From assembly GCF_001983165.1 (NCBI RefSeq), contig NZ_MNPU01000060.1:1-33831 (forward strand): a stretch of DNA of 33,831 bases. Reading direction: 5' to 3'. The stretch comes from Pseudomonas gessardii (GTDB lineage: Bacteria > Pseudomonadota > Gammaproteobacteria > Pseudomonadales > Pseudomonadaceae). Positions 23,723 to 31,036 of this stretch are shown here, in pieces. The first letter of the stretch is position 1; every line of letters begins with the position of its first letter. The notes beneath the pieces are model-generated. The model did no database searches. It saw nothing but the letters and a program-made list of their open reading frames with translations, and had not been told where the DNA came from. The translations under genes were made by a program, and so were the position numbers.

Positions 23723-24496
23723 ATGAATACATCAGGTGATCGCTTAAGAATGTTACTTCGGGAAGTTCATCTTTCCGCATCCGACTTCGCCAAGAATCGC
23801 GACGTCACGCCCCAGCATGTGAACAACTGGTTCAAGCGCGGCGTGCCCATGGCCCGGCTCGACGAAATAGCAGAACTGCTGTGTGTCACCAGCCGCTGGC
23901 TGCGTACCGGCGAAGGTCCCAAATACCCGCCGACCAACCTCCAGCTGGAAGGCCCCAACCCCGCAAACAGCGCTGCTACACGCGAAGACTGCGGCCACTA
24001 TCTCTGCGGCCCCGCCAGTGGCCCGGAAAAGATCGACGTGGAAATCCCCCTCCACGCCTCCTTCAACACCCAGGAAAGCCTACGCCTCTCCCTGCGCACC
24101 CTGGAACAACTCAACGTCACTGCCGAACGCGCCTTGGGGGCCTACATGGTCGGCAACAGCATGATCGATATTATCCAGGACGGCGCCATCCTGGCCATCG
24201 ACCGCGGCCGCACCCAGATCATCGACGGCGAAATCTACGCCCTCGAACACGACGGCATGCTGCGCATCAAATACCTCTACAACCGCCCCGGCGGCGGCCT
24301 GCGCATGCGCAGCCACAACAGCAACGAACACCCCGACGAACTCCTGACCTACGACCAACGCTTCGAGCAAAACGTACAAATCCTCGGCTGGGTCTTCTGG
24401 TGGTCCACCCTCAACAACCGCCGCCCACCGGTGCCGCTGGATGACCATCTGATCGGCTACGACGGCTCTAAATCAGACCAAACGCTGGGAAACTAA
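23723..24496 (+). CDS. LexA/CI-type repressor (XRE HTH plus S24 peptidase), PrtR-like
   Basis: This 257-residue repressor has an N-terminal helix-turn-helix (about residues 15-60, TPQHVNNWFKRGVPMARLDEIA) and a C-terminal S24 autopeptidase domain. The predicted dyad is S146 (GNSM) and K183 (RIKYL), and a Cys-Gly pair near residues 90-97 could be the cleavage site. Such proteins self-cleave with activated RecA and control phage or pyocin genes; PrtR is the Pseudomonas example. No prophage or pyocin genes follow in the window, so it is an orphan here or regulates a distant target. An AT-rich 165-bp region upstream would hold its promoter. Confidence 0.88.
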   Translation: MNTSGDRLRMLLREVHLSASDFAKNRDVTPQHVNNWFKRGVPMARLDEIAELLCVTSRWLRTGEGPKYPPTNLQLEGPNPANSAATREDCGHYLCGPASGPEKIDVEIPLHASFNTQESLRLSLRTLEQLNVTAERALGAYMVGNSMIDIIQDGAILAIDRGRTQIIDGEIYALEHDGMLRIKYLYNRPGGGLRMRSHNSNEHPDELLTYDQRFEQNVQILGWVFWWSTLNNRRPPVPLDDHLIGYDGSKSDQTLGN

Positions 24497-25089
24497 GGAA
24501 AACATGAGTATCATGCGCGGCACATTTGGCAGGGGTTGGCATAGCGCCAACACCCCCTGCCCGGCGATGCGGAGGAGTTCCCGCTGATGCCCCCTTTATC
24601 ATTTGGGTGAAAGCCTGAGTGAATGATTGAAGGCTGGTGAGGTTTACCAAAAATAGACTTAACCAGTCCCCGAGAAGCCGGCCACAAGCCGGCTTTTTAA
24701 TTGTCCGAAATAATCCTATCCCATCCGAGAATCTTCCTGATAGCTGAGCTATTCCGGGGGAGTCAGGCATCCCCCTGCCGATGGTGTTCTACGCCATTTG
24801 ACCTCACCCAACGATAAGGTGGGGGACAAAACGGACGACGGGGGAAATCCAATGGGTAAGCTGAGTCCGACTGCTGGCGCAACACCCTCGAACCGATTGT
24901 GGCAACTTGATTACCAATACAGAGAGTAAGCCACATAGCTGGGCACCCGTTTATCCGCGCAAGGTGTGTTGGGCGAATGCTTACGGTACCCATGCCTTTG
25001 AAAACTGCTAAAGTGCGACCCAAAACCGTGGGCACAGATAGGCTGCGCCGGATTGTCTAGCTAGAGCAAACATTCAGGCCGAAAATTTT
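24497..25089. other. 593-bp gap with several hairpins, no clear gene
   Basis: No convincing gene lies here. A 27-codon frame (24504-24587, MSIMRGTFGRGWHSANTPCP...) follows AAGGAA and may be translated, but it overlaps a strong imperfect hairpin at 24528-24561 (GGCAGGGG pairing with CCCCTGCC). A terminator follows at 24676-24700. Further paired segments are GGGGGA/TCCCCC (24756-24775) and CTCACC/GGTGGG (around 24805-24825). The 300 bp before the methyltransferase look like a structured RNA or remnant sequence rather than a simple promoter. Confidence 0.5.
24676..24700 (+). terminator. Intrinsic terminator after repressor region
   Basis: AGCCGGC and GCCGGCT form a 7-bp perfect stem around a CACAA loop, followed by TTTTTAA. 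It would end transcription from the repressor gene before the restriction-modification genes. Confidence 0.8.
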
Positions 25090-26214
25090 ATGAAAGCAAT
25101 TGAGTTATTTGCAGGAATTGGTGGTTTTAGAGTCGCATGTGACTCATTAGGAATTGAAACAGTCTGGGCCAACGACATCAGCCCCACTGCCGCAAAAGTC
25201 TATCAAAAAAGATTTGGTGAAGAACATTTTCATTTTGGCGACATATCGAATTTCCTCGATCAAGTTCCTGATCATGACCTACTAACAGGTGGTTTCCCAT
25301 GCCAACCCTTTTCAAGTGCAGGCCGAAAGCTTGGGCTTGAGGATGCAAGAGGAAGTTTATTTGAAAAAATAGTTCACATCCTCGAAAGGAAAAAACCCAA
25401 GTACTTTGTGCTAGAAAACGTCAAACGACTTCTATCCATGGATAGCGGAAAACATTTCGCCACAATTTTAGATGCCCTGTCTGAGATCGGCTATTTGGTT
25501 GAATGGCGACTTCTAAACTCCGTAAACTTCGGCCTACCTCAGCACAGAGAACGAGTTGTGATTATTGGTCACAGAGACCATACCCCAAAATCTTACCTCT
25601 GCACTAGCTCTGATATTTCAGAGCTAACGCCTCATCAAGCGTCTGTGGCGTCAAACACCGAAAACTGGAAGAGCATTGAAGATCATGGCTCAAAATTTCA
25701 CACGTGGGGACTAGCTCTTAATGGGAAGTTTTTCCATGCAAAAATTGAAGGTTTTTCCGATGCGGCCAGGCCAGTAAAACTTAAAGATGTTCTTGAGGAG
25801 CGTCCGAACGACAACTTTTATTTTACAGAAAACACACTGGAACGAATAAAAACCAGTGAAGAGGTGAATAGATTTTATAATGGTGTCGAAATTCTATACA
25901 ACCAGAAAGGCGGTGCACGAATGGGGTATTCCGTTTTTGGAATAGAGGGCGTTGCTCCCACCCTGACCTGCACAACCAGTCGGCACTATGAACGTTATAA
26001 AATCGGGAATGAGTTTAGGCGCCTAACTCCTGTTGAATATGCGAGGATCCAAGGTTTTCCAGATAATCATTGCGCGTCAGTGAAACTCTACGACCAGTAT
26101 CCTCTTTATGGGAATGCCGTGCCGCCAGCACTCGTGACATGGGCAATCAAAAGAGCCACCTCAACTAGCTACACAACCTTTCAATCGGCCTCAGCACAAA
26201 TGGAATTGGTATGA
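25090..26214 (+). CDS. DNA cytosine-5 methyltransferase of a type II R-M system
   Basis: The 374-residue C5 methyltransferase has motif I (ELFAGIGGFRVA), motif IV with the catalytic cysteine C71 in GFPCQPFS, and motif VI ENV at 109-111. Motif VIII is QHRERV (151-156), followed by a variable target-recognition region, and motif X ends in YGNAVPP. It methylates cytosine at a sequence that cannot be read by eye. The codons are clearly AT-richer than in core genes, a sign of transfer. It overlaps the next gene by 4 bp (ATGA); that gene is probably the matching endonuclease. The ribosome binding site is weak. Confidence 0.92.
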   Translation: MKAIELFAGIGGFRVACDSLGIETVWANDISPTAAKVYQKRFGEEHFHFGDISNFLDQVPDHDLLTGGFPCQPFSSAGRKLGLEDARGSLFEKIVHILERKKPKYFVLENVKRLLSMDSGKHFATILDALSEIGYLVEWRLLNSVNFGLPQHRERVVIIGHRDHTPKSYLCTSSDISELTPHQASVASNTENWKSIEDHGSKFHTWGLALNGKFFHAKIEGFSDAARPVKLKDVLEERPNDNFYFTENTLERIKTSEEVNRFYNGVEILYNQKGGARMGYSVFGIEGVAPTLTCTTSRHYERYKIGNEFRRLTPVEYARIQGFPDNHCASVKLYDQYPLYGNAVPPALVTWAIKRATSTSYTTFQSASAQMELV

Positions 26215-27278
26215 CCGAAATTCTCATGCTTCGCGAGCATATAAAAATTAATTTGCCTGAAATCGTTGAGCAATTGAATCTATACCTTCGCGGCGAAGGC
26301 GTAGAAAATATTAAGGGCATATTACAAAGAGTCGGACGCGGCGGAAAGCTTCCGCACTGGTATGAACTGCTTGCAACCGGCCAGTCCATGCCAAACTTAG
26401 ACGGCAAGACAATTGGCAGCGTCATTGAAATGACGCTACTCGGTGTGTTAGAACAGCATACTCTTAAACCTTTCAACATTCCTCCGCTCGAGGTTAATCC
26501 GGCGAAAGGCGTTGATATACCTTACTTGGATCTTGGTATTAAATCACCCTCCGAGAACTTTTGCACAAGCGAACCTTTTTTCTCTGCGTATGAGCGAATT
26601 CTTGGTAATGAGAGCGATGCGATTATACTGCTAACCGACTATCAAACCGCAAAAAAAAATCCTCCTCCGGTCAAAATTCAAATTATCAAGGCCGCATACC
26701 TTAAAGGGAGTGAAATTGCCGACAGAAACCTTTGTATATTGGCATCAAAAAATAAGCAGCGGCTTTTTGATGAGAGCGAGTCCCTTTGCAAGAAAATGCT
26801 TCAATTTCTATGTCATATCAATCAACAAGACTGGCGGGCAAAGTCGCTTCTGCGACTTTTAAACTCTCTTTACGACGATGACAACACTATCAATGCGCTG
26901 ATCAATGCTATAGAGCTAGACTTTCAAACCAAGTCTTCAGCTGATATCAAGAAGGGAATAGAGCCAAACTCGATAGATGAACTGAATAAATTAATAAAAA
27001 TAAGGCACTCCAACCAAAAAGTTTCAGCCATTATAAATGCATGCAATGACTGGGTCATTGACAACCACAAAGATTTTGCACGCCTCCCTAATGATAACGA
27101 GTGGCAGCGTTTCCTGAGAAGTCCCTTAGATGGAAAAATCGGAATGAGCTTTGCGTTACAGTGGCGCTATAACTTTGGGAATCTTTTCAACTCCCTGCCT
27201 TATGCACCAGTAGCATTAGTTATTACTGATGAGTCTCATGCTGCCCCATTAGTGGCCGATCAAAATTTAATGGATTGA
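26211..27278 (+). CDS. Probable type II restriction endonuclease
   Basis: The 355-residue protein overlaps the methyltransferase stop by 4 bp and shares its AT-rich composition, so it is taken to be the cognate restriction enzyme. A segment around residues 102-111 (VDIPYLDLGIKS) resembles the acidic-x-K core of PD-(D/E)xK nucleases, and a beta-strand KIQIIK follows. The N-terminal ~60 residues look like a helical recognition or linker region. The recognition site is not deducible. If the assignment is wrong it could be an accessory R-M or conflict protein. The gene looks intact. Confidence 0.75.
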   Translation: MTEILMLREHIKINLPEIVEQLNLYLRGEGVENIKGILQRVGRGGKLPHWYELLATGQSMPNLDGKTIGSVIEMTLLGVLEQHTLKPFNIPPLEVNPAKGVDIPYLDLGIKSPSENFCTSEPFFSAYERILGNESDAIILLTDYQTAKKNPPPVKIQIIKAAYLKGSEIADRNLCILASKNKQRLFDESESLCKKMLQFLCHINQQDWRAKSLLRLLNSLYDDDNTINALINAIELDFQTKSSADIKKGIEPNSIDELNKLIKIRHSNQKVSAIINACNDWVIDNHKDFARLPNDNEWQRFLRSPLDGKIGMSFALQWRYNFGNLFNSLPYAPVALVITDESHAAPLVADQNLMD

Positions 27279-27292
27279 TTTTTAACTAGATA

Positions 27293-27326
27293 CTCTGATC
27301 ATCTCAAGAAAATCGGATGATCAGAG
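27293..27326 (+). terminator. Hairpin after restriction endonuclease gene
   Basis: CTCTGATCATC pairs perfectly with GATGATCAGAG around a 12-base loop. No T-run follows on the plus strand, so it may protect or process mRNA rather than terminate on its own. Confidence 0.5.
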
Positions 27327-27439
27327 TGGCGCACATCACCAAAATCATCAATTTTACGCCTGATCGCGTTCAGAAGTGTTTCACCCCCCTCTACCTCTGA
27401 CATTAAATTCAGATAACTCGGGAAGGCTCATATAAGAAC

Positions 27440-27509
27440 GGTTGCGGTAGGAATTACAGTTAACCGCTCCCCCACAGATCCATGCGTCCGGAACTACTGC
27501 ATAAGGCTC
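27440..27509 (-). mobile_element. Likely group II intron 3' end (domains V-VI), remnant
   Basis: Read on the minus strand, the sequence GAGCCTTATGC...GGATCTGTGGGG is followed by CGGTTAACTG...CCTACCGCAACC. This resembles the domain V and VI tail of bacterial group II introns whose 3' ends read CTACCGCGACC. The domain V stem has several mismatches, so the copy seems decayed. No reverse transcriptase or 5' part is seen on the 27510-27643 side, so it is a fragment. The identification is from memory of the consensus. Confidence 0.5.
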
Positions 27510-27642
27510 CTGCCTCAAACATTCCGCACTGCCCGCACGCCCAGAACCAAGCCCATCTTGAATCACCAGTTTTTTGCCGCCCTTGACTCTCCCCTATACG
27601 GCAGACCCTACGCTAAACATCATTTCCCTTAGGGCTTTCCCC

Positions 27643-28212
27643 GTGGTTCAGCGCACTCTGGTCATCCTCGGCCACTCCTCCAGCACCAGTTTCTGTTCGG
27701 CACTCGCCGAAGCCTACCTCCAATCGGCTAAAACCGCCGGCCATGAGGTTCGTATCCTACGGCTCGGCGAGATGGTTTTCGATCCGATCCTGCACCACGC
27801 CTATCACCAGGACCAAGCCTTGGAACCCGACTTGCTTGGTGCCCAATCCGACATACTCTGGGCCACACATCTGACGTTTGTCTTCCCCATTTGGTGGGGC
27901 GGTGTGCCGGCCTTGTTGAAGGGGTTTATCGATCGAATTTTCCTCTCTGGCTTTGCCTTCAAATACCGCAAGGGCAAGGCATTCCCCGACAAGCTCTTGA
28001 AGGGCCGCACCGCCCATCTGCTGGTAGCCCTGGATACGCCACCGTGGTATTACCGTTGGTTCTACCGCATGCCCGGCGTGCACCAGATGCGTAAGACCAC
28101 CCTTGAGTTTTGTGGCATCAAGCCGATCAAGACAGTGCTGTTCGGCCCGCTGCTGGGCTCTACTGCGGCGCAGCGGGACAGGTGGCTGAAAAAGGCCGGC
28201 ACATTCTTTTAG
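27643..28212 (+). CDS. NAD(P)H-dependent oxidoreductase (flavodoxin-like, KefF/MdaB type)
   Basis: This 189-residue flavodoxin-fold protein of the NQO/KefF group has an N-terminal TLVILGHSSS flavin phosphate loop, the VFPIWWGGVPALLKGFIDRIF stretch that lines the FMN/FAD site, and a C-terminal FGPLLGST. It likely reduces quinones or nitro compounds. The GTG at 27643 is preferred because AGGG lies before it and the protein then starts in the usual place. The frame continues upstream to an ATG at 27574, but those residues do not match the family. A MerR gene follows 12 bp later and probably controls it. Confidence 0.88.
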   Translation: MVQRTLVILGHSSSTSFCSALAEAYLQSAKTAGHEVRILRLGEMVFDPILHHAYHQDQALEPDLLGAQSDILWATHLTFVFPIWWGGVPALLKGFIDRIFLSGFAFKYRKGKAFPDKLLKGRTAHLLVALDTPPWYYRWFYRMPGVHQMRKTTLEFCGIKPIKTVLFGPLLGSTAAQRDRWLKKAGTFF

Positions 28213-28224
28213 GAAAGGACCTCC

Positions 28225-28623
28225 ATGTACATCGGTAAAGCCGCGCAGTTGTCAGGCACGACGATCAAGGCGATTCGTCACTACGAGGACATCGGCTTGC
28301 TGCCACCCCCGCAACGCGAGGGGCGGTATCGGGTTTACTCGGCGCAAAGCGTTGAGCTACTGACGTTTATCAAGTGCGCGCAGCAGTTGGGTTTCAAGCT
28401 CAAGGAGTTGCAGGGGATTCTGCACGGGCACCATGGCGATGAGTTGCCGTGGCAGCGCGCCAACCAGGCGATAGTACAAAAGAAGCACGAGTTGATGACG
28501 CAGATCGAAGCCCTGCAACAGGTGCATGCAGGGCTGGTGGCGTTTGAAGGCAGCCTGGAGCAGGCCCAGGGTCAGTGCCAGTTTGCACGTCTGGTGGAAA
28601 CCGGCACTGCGCGCCACAGCTAG
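28225..28623 (+). CDS. MerR-family transcriptional regulator
   Basis: The 132-residue regulator opens with the MerR winged helix-turn-helix (MYIGKAAQLSGTTIKAIRHYEDIGLLPPPQ). This is followed by RYRVYSAQSVELLTFIKCAQQLGFKLKEL and a long dimerisation helix. There is no clear metal-binding cysteine pair, so a redox or small-molecule signal is more likely than a metal. AGGAAAGGA precedes the ATG. It follows the oxidoreductase in the same transcript and converges with the next gene, overlapping its stop by 4 bp. Confidence 0.88.
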   Translation: MYIGKAAQLSGTTIKAIRHYEDIGLLPPPQREGRYRVYSAQSVELLTFIKCAQQLGFKLKELQGILHGHHGDELPWQRANQAIVQKKHELMTQIEALQQVHAGLVAFEGSLEQAQGQCQFARLVETGTARHS

Positions 28624-30584
28624 TTCAGCAGATCGCCCCATTTGTTTTGCAGGGCGCGTTCTTCGGCGATAATTTCCCGTGTCAGGCTGTCGACCCATTG
28701 CTCGGCAAAACCATTGGCTTCACGCAGCAGCAACATGATGTCGTCGAGTTCAAAGTCACCAGGCTTGGCGACATCCTTGTACTCATCCAGCATCTTCCTG
28801 ACCATTTCATTGAGCTGCTGCTTGGTGGCCATTTTGGCCATGGCCATTGCCATCAACATCTGGTCGTCTTCCGGCCTTACCTTGCTACCTGGGCTGCGCG
28901 CCTGGTAGTTCTCGCACACCATCAGAAACCCGGTCAGAAAACCTTCGAGCAGACCATCTTGCTGACGAACCGACTCGGGAATCTTATGAAACGAGAAGCC
29001 ATACATAAAGGCCAGCACAAAGAAGATCTGGCCTTCGACTTCTTCATCAGGGAAGCCAATAAGTTTTTGCGCCTTGGGAATCACCGCGCCCAGGTAGTTG
29101 ATCGGCAACTGCCAGATAACCGCTGAATCCGGGTCGTCACGCTGTTCCTGCTTCAGGTCGGCGAGGATGGCCTGCATTTTCTCGATAGCCCGTTGCCCGG
29201 GTTGCACCACAGGCTCGTCGTCCATCAGCAGGTCATCGAGTTCGGCGTGATAGGTCGGGGCCAGTCGCGTCGGCGGGGTGATGTCTTGCAGCGCCGCGAC
29301 CCGCTCGGCTTCGCCGGCCAGCAGTTTGTCGAGGAGCTTGTTGCGGTTGTCGAGGACGAACCGCACAAAAGTTTCTTCCTTGAGGGCCAGGCGCACGACT
29401 CCAGGCAGGAAGGCGTAAATAAACCCACCAAGTTTTTCAACATTGCCATCATCACGCAAGGCCGCCAGGGAAGCCTCGCCGGTCTTGTCCTTGATGAATG
29501 GCAGGATCTTCGATTTATTCTGCTCGATGGCCACGGCAACGTAGCCCAACAGTTTGTCCTTGCCGCTGATTTTTTTCTGTGGACCGTCAGAGGTTGTCTC
29601 TTCGATGACTGCCAGGGCGAGGATCTCTTCGGCAACCGGTTCTGCCAGTGGGGTCGGGGCCTCAGGCTGGGCGGCAACCACTGCAACGATAGGTTGCGCA
29701 ACCGCCACCAGCGGCTGATCGGCCAACCCGCGGCGGGCATCCCCCAGGGCCTCGTTAATCACAGAGAAGAATTCACCCAGTTCTTTCTCACCCACTTGGG
29801 TAAAGGTTCCGACCTTGCGCGAGTTGACGAACAGGTCGCGCTTTTCCACGGCCAGCGAGTCCAGGTGGCGCCAGAAAAACAGGCGCGGGGTGTCGAAGAC
29901 CATCTTCACTGCCAGCTTGCTCTCGCCCATCAATACGCCTTCCTTGGCGCCACCGAACAGGGTGTCGTCAATCAGCACCAGCACTTCATCTTCGCTCATG
30001 TTGGCGCCGTACGATTCCAGGGCCGCCTGCAGCTTTTTTTGCGGGATATGCGGGCGCACGTACACGCGCTCCAGCCCCAGGCGCTGGGCCAGGCTGAGGG
30101 TCATTTGCACAATGGAATCGACCTGGGCTGCCGACAGTTCCTGGTTGCCGGCCGAGGCCTTTACCGCCGCCGGCGTCGCCACCGGGGCCGACTGCTCGCC
30201 GCCCCGGGTACGCAGCCATTCCTGCAACAGGGAAAAGCAATCGTGCAGGTCGTCTTTGTCCGGCATGTTGAAGGCAATCGCCTGACGCTTGTTGAGGAAG
30301 AGTTTGCTGCCCTTGATTTCCAACCCGTCGATTTCATCGTAGGCATAGGCCACGGCATCGCTGAAGCTTTCGCGGATGGCCAGGTAATCCTGGCCGATCA
30401 AGCAGCCGTCTTTGCCGCTGGCAAACATGGTGTCGTCAATCAGCACCACCACTTCGCTGGGGTCCACGGTCAGGCCGTAGGCAGAAAGGGCGTTGCTCAA
30501 GAGTTTCTTCGGGATGTTGGGTGCGACATGAACCCGCCCCGAACTTGAATATTTCTTGGCCTGCAAAAACTCCAACAACGACAT
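28620..30584 (-). CDS. Large protein with two tandem PH-like domains, function unknown
   Basis: The 654-residue cytoplasmic protein has no signal peptide or membrane segment. The N-terminal part repeats one module twice. The first copy, at about residues 20-110, contains VLIDDTMFASGKDGCLIGQDYLAI. The second, at about 165-275, contains VLIDDTLFGGAKEGVLMGESKLAV. This D-D-T-x-F-G-x-x-K-x-G pattern resembles bacterial PH-like domains. A Pro/Ala-rich linker follows, then a ~320-residue helical C-terminal region. GGGAGAT precedes the ATG. It is probably a membrane- or protein-binding scaffold; this is an inference. It is antisense-convergent with the MerR gene. Confidence 0.75.
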   Translation of the reverse strand: MSLLEFLQAKKYSSSGRVHVAPNIPKKLLSNALSAYGLTVDPSEVVVLIDDTMFASGKDGCLIGQDYLAIRESFSDAVAYAYDEIDGLEIKGSKLFLNKRQAIAFNMPDKDDLHDCFSLLQEWLRTRGGEQSAPVATPAAVKASAGNQELSAAQVDSIVQMTLSLAQRLGLERVYVRPHIPQKKLQAALESYGANMSEDEVLVLIDDTLFGGAKEGVLMGESKLAVKMVFDTPRLFFWRHLDSLAVEKRDLFVNSRKVGTFTQVGEKELGEFFSVINEALGDARRGLADQPLVAVAQPIVAVVAAQPEAPTPLAEPVAEEILALAVIEETTSDGPQKKISGKDKLLGYVAVAIEQNKSKILPFIKDKTGEASLAALRDDGNVEKLGGFIYAFLPGVVRLALKEETFVRFVLDNRNKLLDKLLAGEAERVAALQDITPPTRLAPTYHAELDDLLMDDEPVVQPGQRAIEKMQAILADLKQEQRDDPDSAVIWQLPINYLGAVIPKAQKLIGFPDEEVEGQIFFVLAFMYGFSFHKIPESVRQQDGLLEGFLTGFLMVCENYQARSPGSKVRPEDDQMLMAMAMAKMATKQQLNEMVRKMLDEYKDVAKPGDFELDDIMLLLREANGFAEQWVDSLTREIIAEERALQNKWGDLLN

Positions 30585-30680
30585 GTCCCTATCTCCCTTT
30601 CTGATTTTTTCAGCGTCATTGAGCCTGGACGCCGGAAGCTGCGCGGCAGAATAGCACTAGGCCATCACCTTGATCACCCT

Positions 30681-30908
30681 TCAAGACAGCTCCAGCCTTA
30701 GCTTCAGCTCCTGGACCCGTGCCCGCTCTGCCCGCAGGGCGCGCTTGAGTTCACGGTTTTCCATCTCGCGAATCTTGGCCCAGCGTGTCGCCGTACGGCA
30801 GCCCGCAACAAACCTCCAAATTTCCCGGAGGCGCAGGTACTGCATCAACAGCACCAGCAAGATCACGCCAATGAGTACCAACGCACTGGTCGAAACAAGC
30901 TCCGACAT
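30681..30908 (-). CDS. Small single-pass membrane protein with coiled-coil tail
   Basis: The 75-residue protein has one N-terminal transmembrane helix (VSTSALVLIGVILLVLLMQYL) and a basic, charged C-terminal helix (REMENRELKRALRAERARVQELKLRLEL) likely to form a coiled coil. The ATG at 30908 has AGGA 7 bases upstream; ATGs at 30914 and 30923 are alternatives with poorer spacing. It lies divergent to the WYL-domain regulator, sharing a promoter region with a LexA-type box at 30992-31007. Function is unknown; similar small SOS-controlled membrane proteins elsewhere inhibit division or depolarise membranes, but that is only a comparison. Confidence 0.65.
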   Translation of the reverse strand: MSELVSTSALVLIGVILLVLLMQYLRLREIWRFVAGCRTATRWAKIREMENRELKRALRAERARVQELKLRLELS

Positions 30909-30957
30909 CCCCATATCCTGCATCCTTTTAGTGAATTCGAGCGATCTCGAAGACAGC

Positions 30958-30975
30958 AACACGATATGTCGTGTT
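30958..30975. promoter_or_regulatory. Perfect palindrome AACACGA-TATG-TCGTGTT, probable operator
   Basis: Two 7-bp arms around a 4-base centre lie between the divergent small-membrane-protein and WYL genes, 62 bp before the WYL start. A dimeric regulator, most simply the WYL protein itself, would fit. It is not a LexA or REP motif. Confidence 0.6.
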
Positions 30976-30991
30976 TTATTACAGGTCCATA

Positions 30992-31007
30992 CTGTAGACA
31001 GATACAG
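30992..31007. promoter_or_regulatory. Candidate LexA (SOS) box CTGT-N8-ACAG
   Basis: CTGTAGACAGATACAG has the exact CTGT-N8-ACAG core of gamma-proteobacterial LexA boxes, with TA before it. It matches 15 of 20 positions of the 20-base E. coli consensus. It ends 29 bp before the WYL ATG, where bound LexA would block that promoter; it is also 84 bp from the divergent gene. Confidence 0.6.
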
Positions 31008-31036
31008 GTAAAGTAATCGCACATATGGGAGGGGTC

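Larger units (their letters stand above)
27279..27642. other. Gap between R-M genes and oxidoreductase
   Basis: This 364-bp stretch holds a perfect 11-bp hairpin just after the endonuclease stop (27293-27326, CTCTGATCATC), a likely group II intron remnant (27440-27509) and low-complexity sequence. The 61-codon minus-strand frame at 27381-27566 overlaps the intron remnant and is not considered a gene. Confidence 0.6.

Noticed and set aside
24763..25035. 90-codon minus-strand frame in the gap before the methyltransferase
   Set aside because: No ribosome binding site, no recognisable motifs, and it runs against the direction of neighbouring genes.
25013..25040. GTGCGACCC on the plus strand as a possible group II intron 5' end
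   Set aside because: It is in the opposite orientation to the intron-like tail at 27440-27509 and is only a short match, so it cannot belong to the same intron without a rearrangement.
29193..30548. 451-codon plus-strand frame opposite the PH-like protein gene
   Set aside because: The minus-strand gene has a clear ribosome binding site and an internal repeat at the protein level. The plus frame has neither.
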